NCBI RefSeq assembly: GCF_964204645.1
Contig: NC_134025.1
Location: 10,981,001 to 11,045,000, forward strand
Origin: Tubulanus polymorphus
Taxonomy: Eukaryota > Nemertea > Palaeonemertea > Tubulaniformes > Tubulanidae
Direction of reading: 5' to 3'
DNA length: 64,000 nt
Below, one piece after another: positions 27,781 through 43,660 of the stretch. How positions within the stretch are numbered: position 1 is the first letter of the stretch; every line of letters begins with the position of its first letter. The position numbers and the translations under genes are program-made. The notes beneath the pieces were generated by a model, which saw only the letters and a list, made by a program, of their open reading frames with translations, was not told the DNA's origin and searched no databases.

Positions 27781-27792
27781 CCCCCCCCCCCC
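27781..27792. repeat. Poly(C) tract, 12 C
   Basis: Twelve consecutive C within a C-rich stretch beginning CCACCCCAGA. Confidence 0.9.
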
Positions 27793-28615
27793 ATGCCCGC
27801 TATGCCTTATCTATTCAGCAAGATAAATAGTTTGATACAGTATTATGCTATTTCCTGTGGTGCGTTAAATAATTGATGCAGCATTGCTTGCTCTATCACC
27901 TACTAATTCCTAGCGTAAAGCCTGGAAAATCATATTACATTTTCATATAAATATCTAAAAAAAATCCGGTTGGTGGTGACTGCATTCTTCTTCTTTCGAC
28001 CGCCCTGTCAACTTTATATTCATTTCAAAACAAGACACCATGCCCAGTAACTCGGAACGTTAGCTCCCTATTTTTCGACGAGGATCGTGTTACATATCGT
28101 ATATATCGTGGAATATGTTAATTCGTGTGGCTTTCGCGTAAGTTTGACCCGCCCGGTTGCCCCGGAGCTTTCTAGCCGCGGGGTGAACCTCAGGATAGAG
28201 GGCATTTTAGTATAGATTACTGATACGTTTTCAAGTGCATGAAAAAACCTATTAGCGCATTCTCAATTTGCTTTTTAGTTCGCCGTCGAATTCGAACGGC
28301 TAAATTGCCCTGTAATTGTTCGGCCTCAACTGAAACGAGTTATATAGTTTCCAGTTTCAATACGTGACCAAAGATGACCCGCATTTTCGTAAAAAAATGA
28401 ACGGCTAAGCCGTTTATTGAATACGCGGCTTTGTGTTTGTGTGTGCGTGCGAAATAGCGACCTTTTTTTCCAGCTAGTTTGGCCCTCGTTCGAAATAAAA
28501 GATATAACGACAAATATTGCTTTGAGTATATAATGGGGTGACGCGGACACGTCAGTTGAAATGAATTTCTCGTCGATAATCGCATTTTTGCCCAGGGTAG
28601 AATATCGTGAATAGG

Positions 28616-28673
28616 ATGACCCCGTATAAACAATAGAAAGCGATAGAAAGCGATAGCTCTTATACAGGGTCAT
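28616..28673. repeat. Inverted repeat ATGACCCCGTATAA / TTATACAGGGTCAT
   Basis: Arms of 14 bp with one mismatch and a 30-base loop that itself holds two CGATAGAAAG-type repeats. Possibly a very short MITE. Confidence 0.45.
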
Positions 28674-30300
28674 GATTTGGCCAGGTGCGACGTTTTCTTT
28701 TTTTTCTATAATCAAGGACAATAATTAAGTTTCCTTTTTCGTATTGACAGGGCTTCGCGTCGCACCATTGACCTTTTGTGATATTTTTTTGGCCTAGCAA
28801 GTATTGGCGTGTTCGGAACTTCACGCCGGCTTCCTAGAATTTGTTTGAAGAATAACGAAGCGGGGTTCATAAGGGTTCTTGAAACGTGTATAGAACTTTC
28901 AGAGATAGGGATATCTATATCTATCCCCATTCATGAGTCGATAGGAATCCGACAGTTTTTCCACTCGAGTCCATTTTTTCTAACAACGAACGCAAACTGA
29001 ACACTGGTACTCTCCGGTACCTAGTGTCGTCTGCGGTGCTAGATGCTGATAATTGGAAAAAGTGGACACCGCCTTCGGGCACCATGTTCGTTGATATGAC
29101 AGTGACGAAGCGCTGAATACACGCCGTGTATAGTTATTATTATTACTACTCATCTTCGTCTGAGAAAGCGGGTATGAATTCACAGCCTCTAATCCTAGAT
29201 TACACATGTGAATCGCGGCGACTGGCGAAATGTGTCCACTCTACGCAAATTACAACGAATGCCCATCTCGTAATGGACGCGATCCTCCTCGCTCGTGTAT
29301 GTCAGTCAATTATCGGCGCTGTCGTTAATTCCGCGTTTCCTGTCCTTTGCGTATTATTGATTCGCGTCGCTAAACGATCGGACGGGATTATGAACTACGT
29401 CGTCAACGTCGGTATTCATTGTGCCCATTCCGTACGCGGTCATCTCGCTTCTGTCGGTTTTTTGTGGACTCGCGAATTCGAACGGCGCGTAATCTAATGA
29501 ATAAAAATAGACACTCCATTTCCCTTATATTGTCGTGAGCTGCTGATGTCATGTTTGTAGATTATTAAATCTCGATTCGGCTTAAATCATCATTGATAAA
29601 AATAAGAGGGCTTTTATTAGCAATAGGAGCATATTTTTGGAATATTTTTTGGATCGGGTTCTGGCAAAAATAACTTATTATCATGGACGAATAATCTAGT
29701 TTATATCCATGAGTATCACATCCCTGCAAATTGCAAGTTGCGAATTGGTGCTTGATCAGTCCTAGTTCATCTTGGTTCTGTACCAGATTTTAAACTTAAT
29801 CTCATTTAGTTCATAATTCGAGAGTTACCTAAGGGTAGAATTCAAAACTATTATATGAAACTTGGTATTGTGTGGTATCCTTGTGGTATGGCTTTATAAC
29901 AAGATCAAAGTAGATGGTTATATATACGATAAAGAGTAATTAAAAATGCCATTTAAAGTTAAAATCAAATTTTAGATATGATGCAGTGTTATCACTGTTG
30001 TGAAAGTTGTGTCAGTTATCTGTAGTTTGACCTCAGGCTCCTCGATATAGACTGAGATTAAATGCCACAATTTTTTTTTCAATGCCATTAAAACATCAAC
30101 TCATTAGAAATTTGACTCTAAAGTTAATACGAGTTCATTTTCAAAGAATAGTATGCGATATCTCTTATTCGCGAGGCCCCAGTTCCACAATATCAGTTAA
30201 TGTCCTAAATTGCAAGATCTAATTTGCCTATTCGAATGTGTAGTATTACGCAAATACGATATGAGGCTGTATAACTATTGGTCAAGTGAAATAATTTCAT

Positions 30301-30372
30301 TGGCCTACTAGTCAGCACGCTTTCTTCTTATGTTTACGAAACCCAGGTTCGATCCCCCGACTAGTGCTGTAC
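30301..30372 (+). repeat. tRNA-derived SINE-like head
   Basis: The sequence has an A-box-like TGGCCTACTAG followed by TCAGCACGC, and 27 bases later a good B box, GGTTCGATCCC. The spacing is that of a tRNA gene, but the A box departs from consensus and the ends do not pair into an acceptor stem, so this is more likely a decayed tRNA-derived SINE or tRNA relic than an active tRNA. The body downstream (to about 30430) is unremarkable and no second copy was found. Confidence 0.45.
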
Positions 30373-34299
<3,927 letters not shown>

Positions 34300-34335
34300 G
34301 GACTATAAAACGAATAATGAATTCGTTTTAAGTCC
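34300..34335. repeat. Hairpin with 15-bp arms and one bulge
   Basis: GGACT-A-TAAAACGAAT pairs with ATTCGTTTTAAGTCC across a 5-base loop (AATGA). The only unpaired base is one A. Function unknown; it could be a tiny foldback relic. Confidence 0.5.
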
Positions 34336-34383
34336 ACAATTTTGTTGATTGATTTAAATTTGTGTGATGATCATTTTTTGAGT

Positions 34384-34450
34384 GTCCATTATATATACAA
34401 ACCCGCCATATCTGTCGGAAAAGATACAAGGGGTTTTAATTTGAAATCGC
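34384..34450 (+). repeat. Dispersed repeat R2, partial copy B
   Basis: A short diverged fragment with CAAACCCGCCATATCTGTCG followed by ACAAGGGGTTTTAATTTGAA and ATCGCAG, aligning to the central block of the R2 copies at 3.9, 21.6 and 43.3 kb. Identity falls away on both sides, so this is either a truncated or an old copy. Confidence 0.5.
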
Positions 34451-35319
34451 AGTTGTTCAAATTCGAATCACTCATTTCTCAAGAACTGAAAACTTTTATC
34501 TAGGTTACACTGAGTACAATATTCGTGACATTGCATTTGACCTTGAGGTGTCGTGGTTATGTTTCTCAGTATAATTGACAGCCTACGCCCAAATGAGATG
34601 CAAAAAGTTGAATTTCGCAGTACGTGAGAAATCCTGCTCCACACCTCTCCTTTAGGCCAAACTTAACCTGCATTACGTCGACGGCTTTGAACTGCAATCT
34701 AGTGGCGCTAGGTTCGCCTGTGGGTATTTTCTGCAGCGAACTGTCAAAAGTTGACAATGGATAGACAAAAATGATATATATATTTCCGATAAAATGCAGA
34801 ATTAATGATTATTATCGTGCGTGTTATGTAAGCAGAACATTGTATTAACAATACCCAACAGCCTGACAACATATCAAAGCATTTTCAAGCGAAATCTTTT
34901 GGTAACGCGATACTTCCCAATAGTGGTATCGATTGGATTCTAGGGTTCTACAATAAAACCGGAGGTTTTTTATGTATATCGACTGTTTCTTTATTCAAAT
35001 GGCAATCTATATAGACATGACAGACAGGTGGTTTTTTCCACCATTTTAGAATTGATCGTTAGGACCACCTTTGTTTCATCAACCCAAGAAGCTGGAATGG
35101 GGTTTAACCGGGTACAACATTCAACAAATGAAAATTCAGTCCATCCTAAGCCGAATCCCATGTTATAGTTTGACGCTGGTTAACAGTGATTGTGGATTGT
35201 GACAACGGAGGCCAAAATCATCTTGTCACGTGTTGCTGTATTTTGGCGCCAACAAATTGACATATCAAACACCATTGCAGCTCCTTTCAACAAGGTGACT
35301 GATATATACCGGTAGTATC
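34451..35319. other. Gene-free interval
   Basis: Nothing recognised beyond AT-rich unique sequence. Confidence 0.5.
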
Positions 35320-35826
<507 letters not shown>

Positions 35827-36115
35827 GTGAATCAAGTGCAGAATTGATTAAAACCGACTACGACTACGGCATCGAGTTAACGATGCAAACGAAGGTGGCC
35901 TAATTCAACTGTTGCTTGCTGTTAACGGTTGTTATCCGGTGTAGCGTGACGGGTGATAAAGTCACCGATGCTATTTATTCGCAATCATGCTAATTATGCA
36001 AACTTCGTATCCCTACACCTGACTGTAATAGACAAATAATCACCTGAAAATGGACTGCCGACGGAATCTCCAGCCAGTTTGCGTGTTAAGTTCTGGCATT
36101 TTGTTTCGTTTTTTT

Positions 36116-36138
36116 TGTTGTTGTTGTTGCTGTTGTAT
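36116..36138. repeat. (TTG)n microsatellite
   Basis: About seven TTG units with one TGC. The matching minus-strand frames (poly-Asn and poly-Gln at 36.0-36.3 kb) are artefacts. Confidence 0.85.
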
Positions 36139-36482
36139 TGGTGAGAAGAGAAGTGACAGCGCTGCTCGCTGGCACCTGGACAGAGTTTTCGAAATATACG
36201 TGACTCGGTTACATTCGCATTCGTGATGACGCTCGTTGTCGAAATTGTCACTTTTAAATTCGTTACTGAAAACCAAGTCTGACAGTTCGTTTGACAGAGT
36301 AGCACGTGAGGGCTTAGACTGTGCATAAGTCCATCCAACATTAAATCGCCATACTTATACATGTATACATACTCGACCTTTCAAAGCTTCTGAGTGCTAA
36401 TAGGTACCTGAATCAATCCGCATAGTCCGGACTATTCTTCCAGTGTTTGGTCAACAGAACCCCTTTCACTGCGAGTCTCGAA

Positions 36483-36731
36483 AGCCGCGATCTCACAAGC
36501 GTTTTTGGCCCGGGCCAAAAATATTCGGGCAAAGGTCGGACCAGGCTCGAGTCAAATTTTAACACGGGGTAAATGATTGCGTTTGAATTGCAACTGGTTC
36601 CGGAAATGACTCACTTCGCTTTGTTTAGTATCGAGTGGTTTACGTGTGAGTGCGCTCCTAATAAGGCACGGGCCAAATTTGACTCGGGCCCAATTTGGCC
36701 AGGGCAAAATTGTCTCCGTGTGATCGCAGCT
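36483..36731. mobile_element. Non-autonomous DNA transposon (MITE) candidate, 249 bp
   Basis: The left end AGCCGCGATCTCACAAGCG and the right end (inverted) AGCTGCGATCACACGGAGAC form terminal inverted repeats. They continue with related GGCCC/GGGCCAAA and TCGAGTCAAATTT/CCGAGTCAAATTT blocks for roughly 70 bp. The interior has no frame of note. No clean target-site duplication is visible (flanks tctcgaa and taaatg), so the family is undecided. Confidence 0.55.
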
Positions 36732-38429
36732 TAAATGTATGGCTTACAAATACCAGGCATTAGACTGATTATTACCATAGATCATCCTCACATAAAAAAT
36801 ATGATCGGAGGTGGTGGTGAATTCATCAGTAACGGAGATATGTGCCAGAGGCGCCATCTGTGGTCATCGTTGTCGCACCTTTGTGTCCGCGCGTTAATTA
36901 ATCAGCATTACTACTGCGGATTTCCTGAAATCCCCGGGTCAAATGAACGTAATTATTTTCCTTCTTGTATATCAAACAGCTGTCCAGAATTAACCTGATT
37001 GCCGGCTAATGATATCAATCCATATGCAATCTGCTGGAAAGTGACCGCTTATCCCCTTGGCTGGACATCAAAAGCCGTTAAGCTGGCCTGTATAATTACA
37101 TCACCGCTGATGGCTAACCAGTGCTGATCGAATGCTACGACATCAAAGTGTCAACTGCTTATACGGCCTCTCCGCTCGCCGGCTTTCATATCCTGTGTCC
37201 AGTAATTTCGTTAAGCGGATCGGGTTCAAAGAGAGAGAAGGTGTACGTTTCCTGTGGCGGTCGGGGAATCGGATGATCCCCGGGTCAGCGCTTCAAAGGC
37301 GCAATTTTTCCGGCCTTATCGTATTTCTTCAAAGTCCAGTTGATTTGAGTGGTTCGCGCGCTCTCGGATATAACTTCCTCGGCGTCGATTGATTATGGTT
37401 ATTACGTTGGTTGCCGTGTCGTCCTTCACCTGAGAGAGAGAAAGAGAGAGAGCGGGTATACGCGGGCAGTTTTTTTCCATTCCGGTCAACTTATTTCCGG
37501 CGGCATGGTGTAGCGTTCAAACGCGCGCTGAATGTTTTTCGCGCCTTACGGTGCATCCGAGCGATGCATAACGCGTAATTGAGGTCACTTTCATCCAAGT
37601 AATGAAGGTGCGCCGAGGAACTGCTCAACCGAAATGGGTAAAAAATGTCGGGTTTAGAATCGTCTTTGTTGTTTCAACTGTTTTCGTATACGAAATACCA
37701 ATAACCGCTTTACGTAAAGAAAAATCATCACCAATTTCCTAAGATACCAATTCAGACCTACAGAAATGTCAGAAAAAAAATCCATTCTGTGAAAACGTTT
37801 TTTTTGAAATAGAAAGACGCACACATTTGGACCTCATTGAGAAACACGTTGTTTCAATTGTGTGAAATTATGATTCTGTTCGATTCTATTTGAAAGGAAG
37901 TAGATCATTTTTATCGAAACTATTAGACAGACAAGATAAGTAATATTGTTCCCTTTATGTTATGCTTTTTCGTTTTCCTAGCTGTGTTTGAGTCAGATAT
38001 TGGGTTAAAATTCATCTAATAATTTTTGACTGAAATATTGTCTTGCTCGAAGTCAGAAAACTTCATTGGAAGAATTCATATAGTTCCATGAAAGGTACTT
38101 GATGTCTGTTGTCCCTATTTCGAGGCATGTTGTCTACCGAGTCTCTACCGAGTAGCTCATTTTTTCATTCATACCATTACGAAACAATCATATTGATATG
38201 AAATGAAAAAAACCATTTTTTCTGACCATTCTTAGTGGTATTAGGATTACATAGCGGAATTACATAGTTACAAAATAATGAAACGGTCTAAGATCAGATA
38301 AGATAATGGTAAATAATTTTTTTCATACGTATATAAGCTATGATAAGAAATTACATATCTGAAATACATAAAATATAGACGTTATTATAGGATGAAACCA
38401 ATTAATCATCCAATTTCTTCAATCTTCCA
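36732..38429. other. Gene-free interval
   Basis: The portion at 36880-37130 is unique and homeodomain-word rich (GCGTTAATTAATCAGC, GGCTAATGATATC), a weaker enhancer candidate. 37130-37640 is GC-balanced and holds a GA tract; 37640-38430 is AT-rich. Confidence 0.45.
37431..37452. repeat. (GA)n microsatellite
   Basis: GA tract of about 22 bases with one AAA interruption. Confidence 0.9.
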
Positions 38430-39070
38430 TTGGCTCCTGCCACCTTGCGGTCAGTTGGTCAAGTTTCCAGCTGTAGGCAGCGTATAAACGGTCATTCATT
38501 CGCGTTATAAATCCGATTAAATGCTGGTTTCATGTCAATATTAGTCAATAAAGGAAGTGTGTCGCCTTTAGCTACTTGACCAATAACTGACCATTACACT
38601 GCACAAACAGATTTATGGATAATGACAAATGTCGTTATTGTACAACACCACCCTCCGGGGGATCTTTGTTCAGCCGATATAATCCGGTTTTCATTTACCA
38701 GACATCATCCGTTGAGCGTGAATACATCGCTCAGAGCTGTATTGACCAATGACTGACCACATCAAATGGCCAGTTGACATTGCAAATCTCATTATCCGCG
38801 TCGTTTAATATCGGCCACGACGGCGACGGTGTTGGCTACTTAGTCGCGGGATTGATATTGATGTAGAAATGATGCTCTAAATGGACTAGTGGATAGCCAC
38901 TTAATCACAGCTGAGCGGTCAGTGTCGCGGCGAGAGCGATGCTGGCTGCAGGCGGTTATGACCACTTAACCACTGAGTTGTCGCAGGATTTGTGCTTTTC
39001 TCAAGCGTCTGTAAATATTGACACCGGGCTCTTCAATGATATCTTCAGGCAATGATAGACCAATAGAGAG
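38430..39070. promoter_or_regulatory. Candidate regulatory island with clustered TGACCA words
   Basis: TGACCA or its complement occurs seven times in about 650 bp (for example CTTGACCAATAACTGACCAT, ATTGACCAATGACTGACCAC, TATGACCACTTAACC, AATGGTCAGTG), well above the rate in the rest of the window. No reading frame spans the cluster. The factor that would bind is unknown. Confidence 0.25.
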
Positions 39071-40029
39071 CCGCTGATTATGGAAATGGTCAGTGCGCTA
39101 TTCTCCGCTAGCATTTCATTTGTATATCTATTAGGTATTCGAAACCAATTGCAAACCTGCGGGACAAGACTACACTTATTGGTAACCTCCAATAAAGCTA
39201 ACCGACTGTTATGCTCAATATGTCTTGGGCCGGCTCAACTTTACATTTCTCTACTGCAAAGTATCCATAACCTTTGCGGTTTCAATATATAGATTTCTGC
39301 CTACAAGACATTTTCGTTCAAATCATTGCAATTTCTCTTTCCTTTTTCGATACTAACTTTTATTTCGCTTCAAAACACTGTATATCATCGACGTTTCAAA
39401 AAGCGAACATGTATAGGGCCGTGTCTCGAGGAAAGAAAACGGTTCGGTGTTGAATATTTTTTCATTAGAAAATATCTTTATTTATAACATGGAAGCAAAC
39501 CAGAGCCATATCCAGACCGTATGTGTCTATCTTGTGGGATGGCTTTTTTGAACTGAGGGGGCCAAGTGACGCCCGATGCCAACGGCACGTAGCATGGTGA
39601 GCCAGTCTGGAGGAAATGTTTGAAATGGGATGACTTAAAAGCATTCCCAAAGCACGGTGGTGGATTGCAGCCCCCTATAGATTTTCGTTGATGATTTGTA
39701 GGACATTAAATGCTCAAACCGTAATTCAAAATACAGATTCACCCCTGATTAGTTAACAGTTTGAAATCTTCTCTTTGACCTATCATTTTATTCATTTTTT
39801 CAACGATACCATATTTTTATTTTCGTCACTTCCAGGCTTAATCCAATCTTTCATTATATCATGCATTTTGCCCACCGTGGCTTCAGGATTTTTTTAATGC
39901 AGACACAAGAACGTCCGCGTTATCTTCTTATGAACAAAACTATACAATCGGCGTAATAGGAATATGTGACATTATCCGAAACAATTTTACCTCGAGAACA
40001 ACTGCATCTTCGCCGATGCCAGATTAGGC
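39071..40029. other. Gene-free interval
   Basis: A block at about 39540-39675 (GAGGGGGCCAAGTGACGCCC to GGATTGCAGCCCCCTA) has inverted GGGGGC/GCCCCC ends and may be a small element. Nothing else is visible. Confidence 0.4.
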
Positions 40030-40345
40030 ACCGGCTTACGGAGCGGCCCATTGTTAATTAATTTCTCGTCGAATGCCCTACAACTTCTTTATTAAGCCTC
40101 CGCCGCGTTATGACCACGGGTCGCACTCGGAGGAAGCCAAGTGTAGAAGATCGCTGGAACAATGACAATTATCGACCGGTTATTACGCGGCGGCTGGAAA
40201 AAAGGCAACATCATTGACACGGGATTTGTCGATAACTTTTCCTTTGTTTCGACGTAGTTTTTGCGCCGGCAAATGTCGATAATTATCTTTCTCCTCAGCG
40301 CGTGGCGCTCAGCCGTGTGGTCACCTCGCGTTGTATAACAATCCG
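40030..40345. promoter_or_regulatory. Candidate distal enhancer
   Basis: Unique sequence with TTGTTAATTAATTT, GAACAATGACAATTATCGAC (paired Sox-like words), CGATAATTATCTTTC and CGATAACTTTTCC (GATA-like words) and a higher GC content than the flanks. No coding frame is visible. Confidence 0.25.
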
Positions 40346-40606
40346 TCTTACGAAAATCTGGAGCCAGTTTCTTAAAGACAAGTATTAACTTTAACCCGGG
40401 GGCTATAACTCATTGCATTTTCTACCTGCCTATAAAACTGGCCGCAGGTATCATTGCGTAATATAGTGATAACCATTTTTTCTGAGCCAACTGAAAAATA
40501 TTCACTTCAAAAGTATGGTCCCTGGAAGTATGGTTTATACATAGAAAATCTGTAGATAGAAATCAAAATAAGTGGACAACCTTATTGTCGACGTGGTATA
40601 TGAAAA

Positions 40607-40643
40607 CAGTTCCACAGAACTCCGAACTGTGGAACTGGGTCAT
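40607..40643. repeat. Hairpin related to the AGTTCCACAG MITE end
   Basis: The arms CAGTTCCACAG (40607-40617) and CTGTGGAACTG (40627-40637) are perfect complements, followed by GGTCAT. The arm sequence is the same as the terminus of the element at 55678-55815. It probably represents a collapsed or truncated copy. Confidence 0.4.
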
Positions 40644-41210
40644 ACTTCGGTATCACATAATGGGAATCTAAACACATGTTCAAGACTAAATAATTTTTGG
40701 ACAACTGGCTCCTGCTGGTTTTCCAAGGACAACGTCAGTTGTAGGCCTGGTTGATAGAATCTCCCCGTCAAGCCAAGGACAACGAAAAGTCCATGGTCCC
40801 ATAGTTCAACCAGTTAGAAATTTGGTTAAGCCTATTCACTGGTTCACCAAATCCTGACAGTGTGGTTGTCTCCACAGATCTCCGTCGCTCTACGATCCCA
40901 GTGGTACATCAGACACTAAGGTTCTCAGTGAAATTCACTGGGTACTAATTGGACGAGCCTTCATCTGCGCAAACACTTTTGGAAATTGAATATATACTTC
41001 TTATTCCAACTGTTACTAATTGGACAATCGTATCCATTTGGAGTGGAGGGTGGTGTTGGGCGGGGGGGGGGGGTTGATAAGTTCCATGTACAGCCAATAA
41101 CGCAGCAAAATTCTAGATGGACCAAATTTCACTGATACTGCGCAGTTCAAGAAACCATCAAATCAAATTAATTTTTACGAATCATCGATCTCCCTGTGCA
41201 TCACGAAATA

Positions 41211-41680
41211 AGGGAGCATCTCAAAATTTCAATTGTTACTTCAATTAGAATAACTCGCGGAAGGGGGTGGGGGGGTAAAGGCCTCCCGCGGATTAATCAT
41301 GACTGCCGAACTATCGATTTATTGTGGTGCAAGATAACATTGAATTGAATTGCGGTTTCAAATATATTACAAGCAGTAGATTTAACTGTCTTTCTTTTAG
41401 ATGCTGTTGGTATTTTAGATACATTTGATTTTGTTTATAAGGTCTATTAGAGTTTGATAGCTTTTCCACTTGTAATTTTGCTATTTCATTTTTCAATTAA
41501 AAGTTGTGATCGAAATACACACTCGTGAGATGTCTTATCTTTGTTGTCTCTCATTAGAAAATCAATAGTTCCAACTTTGGCATGTGTCTAATCAAAAGGG
41601 GGGGGGGGTGGGTGGGAGGTTAAAACCAATTAGACAGTTATTCTAATTGACGGAACTATAGAAATTTTGAGATGCTCCCT
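41211..41680. mobile_element. Non-autonomous DNA transposon (MITE) candidate, 470 bp, with subterminal G-runs
   Basis: The first 20 bases, AGGGAGCATCTCAAAATTTC, are repeated exactly in inverted orientation at 41661-41680. Both ends continue with a second shared block, TCAATTAGAATAACT, about 10 bases further in. Inside are two G-rich tracts on the plus strand (41259-41275 and 41598-41618). Flanks are ATA on the left and AAC on the right, so a TA duplication is possible but not proven. The element covers the 61-codon frame at 41311-41496, which is not a gene. Confidence 0.65.
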
Positions 41681-43310
41681 AACGATGAATTGATAATGCT
41701 TTGTTGCAATACGTGTTAAGGTTGGCTTGGTCAATTGACGCGACTCTCAATAAATCATCTTCCATATCGTTGCATTCGCTATGCGCCAGATAATCAGATT
41801 TCTTCCGCCCGACTCTATTATGTCCACTTATGGTCAGCGATCTCGTCATAAAATGACCACTCATGTCTGAACAACGGGACGGATGAAGACGTGTATCATT
41901 CAATCATTGCGACCAGAGAGCAAACATAATCGGAAAGCTGGATTAGCCGAGATCATTGGTCGTTTCTGCAACTTGTCAACGCGATCCGTCAAATGGAAGA
42001 GATCAGCGCAAATCGAATGGACAGCGTTGTTCAGGCTTCCTGGCTACTTTAAGCGGTTGAATCATACGCGGAAATGCAGCCATTTCCTGACGCAGACGAG
42101 CAGGTATCTGAATAGAGACTTAATCTACGCGGTTCTTTTCTTGAAACGTACGTCGACAGGGCGATGTACAGTCAATACGCACGATAGCTTTGATGTCGGC
42201 TGATGACCAAGAGCTAAGAAAAGGTCATCGCGCGCGGAGATGACAGAAACGGCTCATCGTCGTTGATTTCCTGTAGCCGCAGTGCGCGCTCTGAACGTCC
42301 GCAGAAGTGGTCTATCGAGGGACAAGTCTGGTTCGCTTTGATCGCCAGGTGATGGATCCGGTGACTTCGGTTTTATTTACAGCCACAAAGACAAGCGGGC
42401 TAGTGATCATGTAGCGCATAGAATTTTTCCGTCGCGATGCTTTCTTTGATGGACGCATCAAGGGAATGTAAAACGAGTGGACAAGAGCCAATTTTATGCG
42501 GCACACTCACACAAAGGGGTTCTTTTATACCGAAGTGTATACCGTAAATGGTAAGCCGGTAACAAATAATGTCAACGGTAACCTAAAACTTAACTTGAAA
42601 ATAAAAAATTCAATCCCACAACGCGTTTATTCGCGTTATTCCTATGTAAATGTGTATACAAGTAATTATTGATTTTCGGGTGTAAGCCTAGCGCGTTCGG
42701 CTATATCAGTCATTATTGACCAATTGGTTTTTGCTTTCATTTAATTACGGCTGTCTGTTTTTTGCCGATTACGAGTCATGTAGCCGGCGCGCGGCGCATT
42801 GACCACTTTTGTTTGCCGTAGTCATCTTTGATTTTCTCCGGCGGCGATCATTTGTGACATTGTCGCCGCAATTTGCTTGATGACGGCTGATTTCTCTACC
42901 GCGAGGCAAGCCGGCCACCGTGCGCGTACATTGACCAAATGGAGCATCGGTTCAACGAAATTATGTTCCAATGTCTATAGTTATTGCATTTCACGTGGCT
43001 GAAGCAAAGCGAATATGACATTACTGATTTGCTCTGTTGGCGATGAGTAATAGCATCGCTAGCGATGTTTGTCCAGTTCTGTATATAACAAATAATGTAC
43101 ATTCCCGCCACTCTGGTTGACGGTAATCGGACTTGTATCAGCGTTTATTTTAGTCGTATTAGCCAAGATTGGAAACGACGATTACTCCGTCTTCTCCCTG
43201 TCTCAAGAACTGATTCATTCCGTAGAACTCGTAGGTCATGCGTATGCGTGCGTGTATTTGACTGGTAAAGAATGGAACCTCAATTTGGGGTTTGGTATCC
43301 TAGAATAGGG
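41681..43310. other. Gene-free interval with a candidate regulatory island at 42660-42940
   Basis: The island has three ATTGACCA words (TATTGACCAATTGG, GCATTGACCACTTT, ACATTGACCAAATGG), echoing the cluster at 38.4-39.1 kb, plus TTTAATTACGG and ATCTTTGATT. No exon is supported. Confidence 0.4.
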
Positions 43311-43660
43311 ATTGTCCCTGTTTTGGTTGGGAGATTTGGTCTGATTTGTCTTGATTTGGTGTCTCTTACAAACCAACCACACCTGCCCAGAACGAAACAG
43401 GGGTTTTGATTTCGAATTCGGAAATCGAAGTACAGATACTTGTTAGATCGGGGGTCAAATTTACTGTAGTTTTGTTTAAATCGAAGTTACCAAGAACCTT
43501 ACATAGTGTCTGATGATTTTGATCTCAAAATTTAGGGAATGCCCCTGTTAGTGAAAATTTCGGTTCCATTTCATTCAAACAATCCTCCAACAAGCCTGAT
43601 CTGGGAAGCGACTGATTGGGCTTAATTTTGTTGGTTGCCTATATTGTCTGATGTTACAGC
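43311..43660 (+). repeat. Dispersed repeat R2, copy D
   Basis: Starts AATAGGGATTGTCCCTGTTT and includes ACCAACCACACCTGCCCAGA, GAAACAGGGGTTTTG, TTCGGAAATCGAAGTACAGA, TTCGGTTCCATTTCATTCAA and the end block GCGACTGATTGGGCTTAATT with TTGGTTGCCTA. Compared with the copy at 21.6 kb it has about 80 extra bases in the second half, including AATGCCCCTGTTAG. Copy A shares the TTCGGTTCC part, so the deletion is probably in the 21.6-kb copy. Confidence 0.75.

Larger units (their letters stand above)
27582..30300. other. Gene-free interval with a GC-balanced island
   Basis: Apart from the poly(C) tract and the inverted repeat at 28616, the part at about 28990-29500 is GC-balanced with long frames on both strands (123 codons plus, 75 minus). 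Neither looks like a known protein, and the island may be regulatory. Confidence 0.45.

Noticed and set aside
28980-29207. Minus-strand frame ending YQCSVCVRC, suggestive of a zinc-finger start
   Set aside because: Only one CxxC, then a stop; no histidine half and no donor site in frame.
29126-29497. 123-codon plus-strand frame in GC-balanced DNA
   Set aside because: Starts with a Tyr/Ser run from TAT/TCT-type simple sequence and shows no family resemblance; an overlapping minus frame is equally open.
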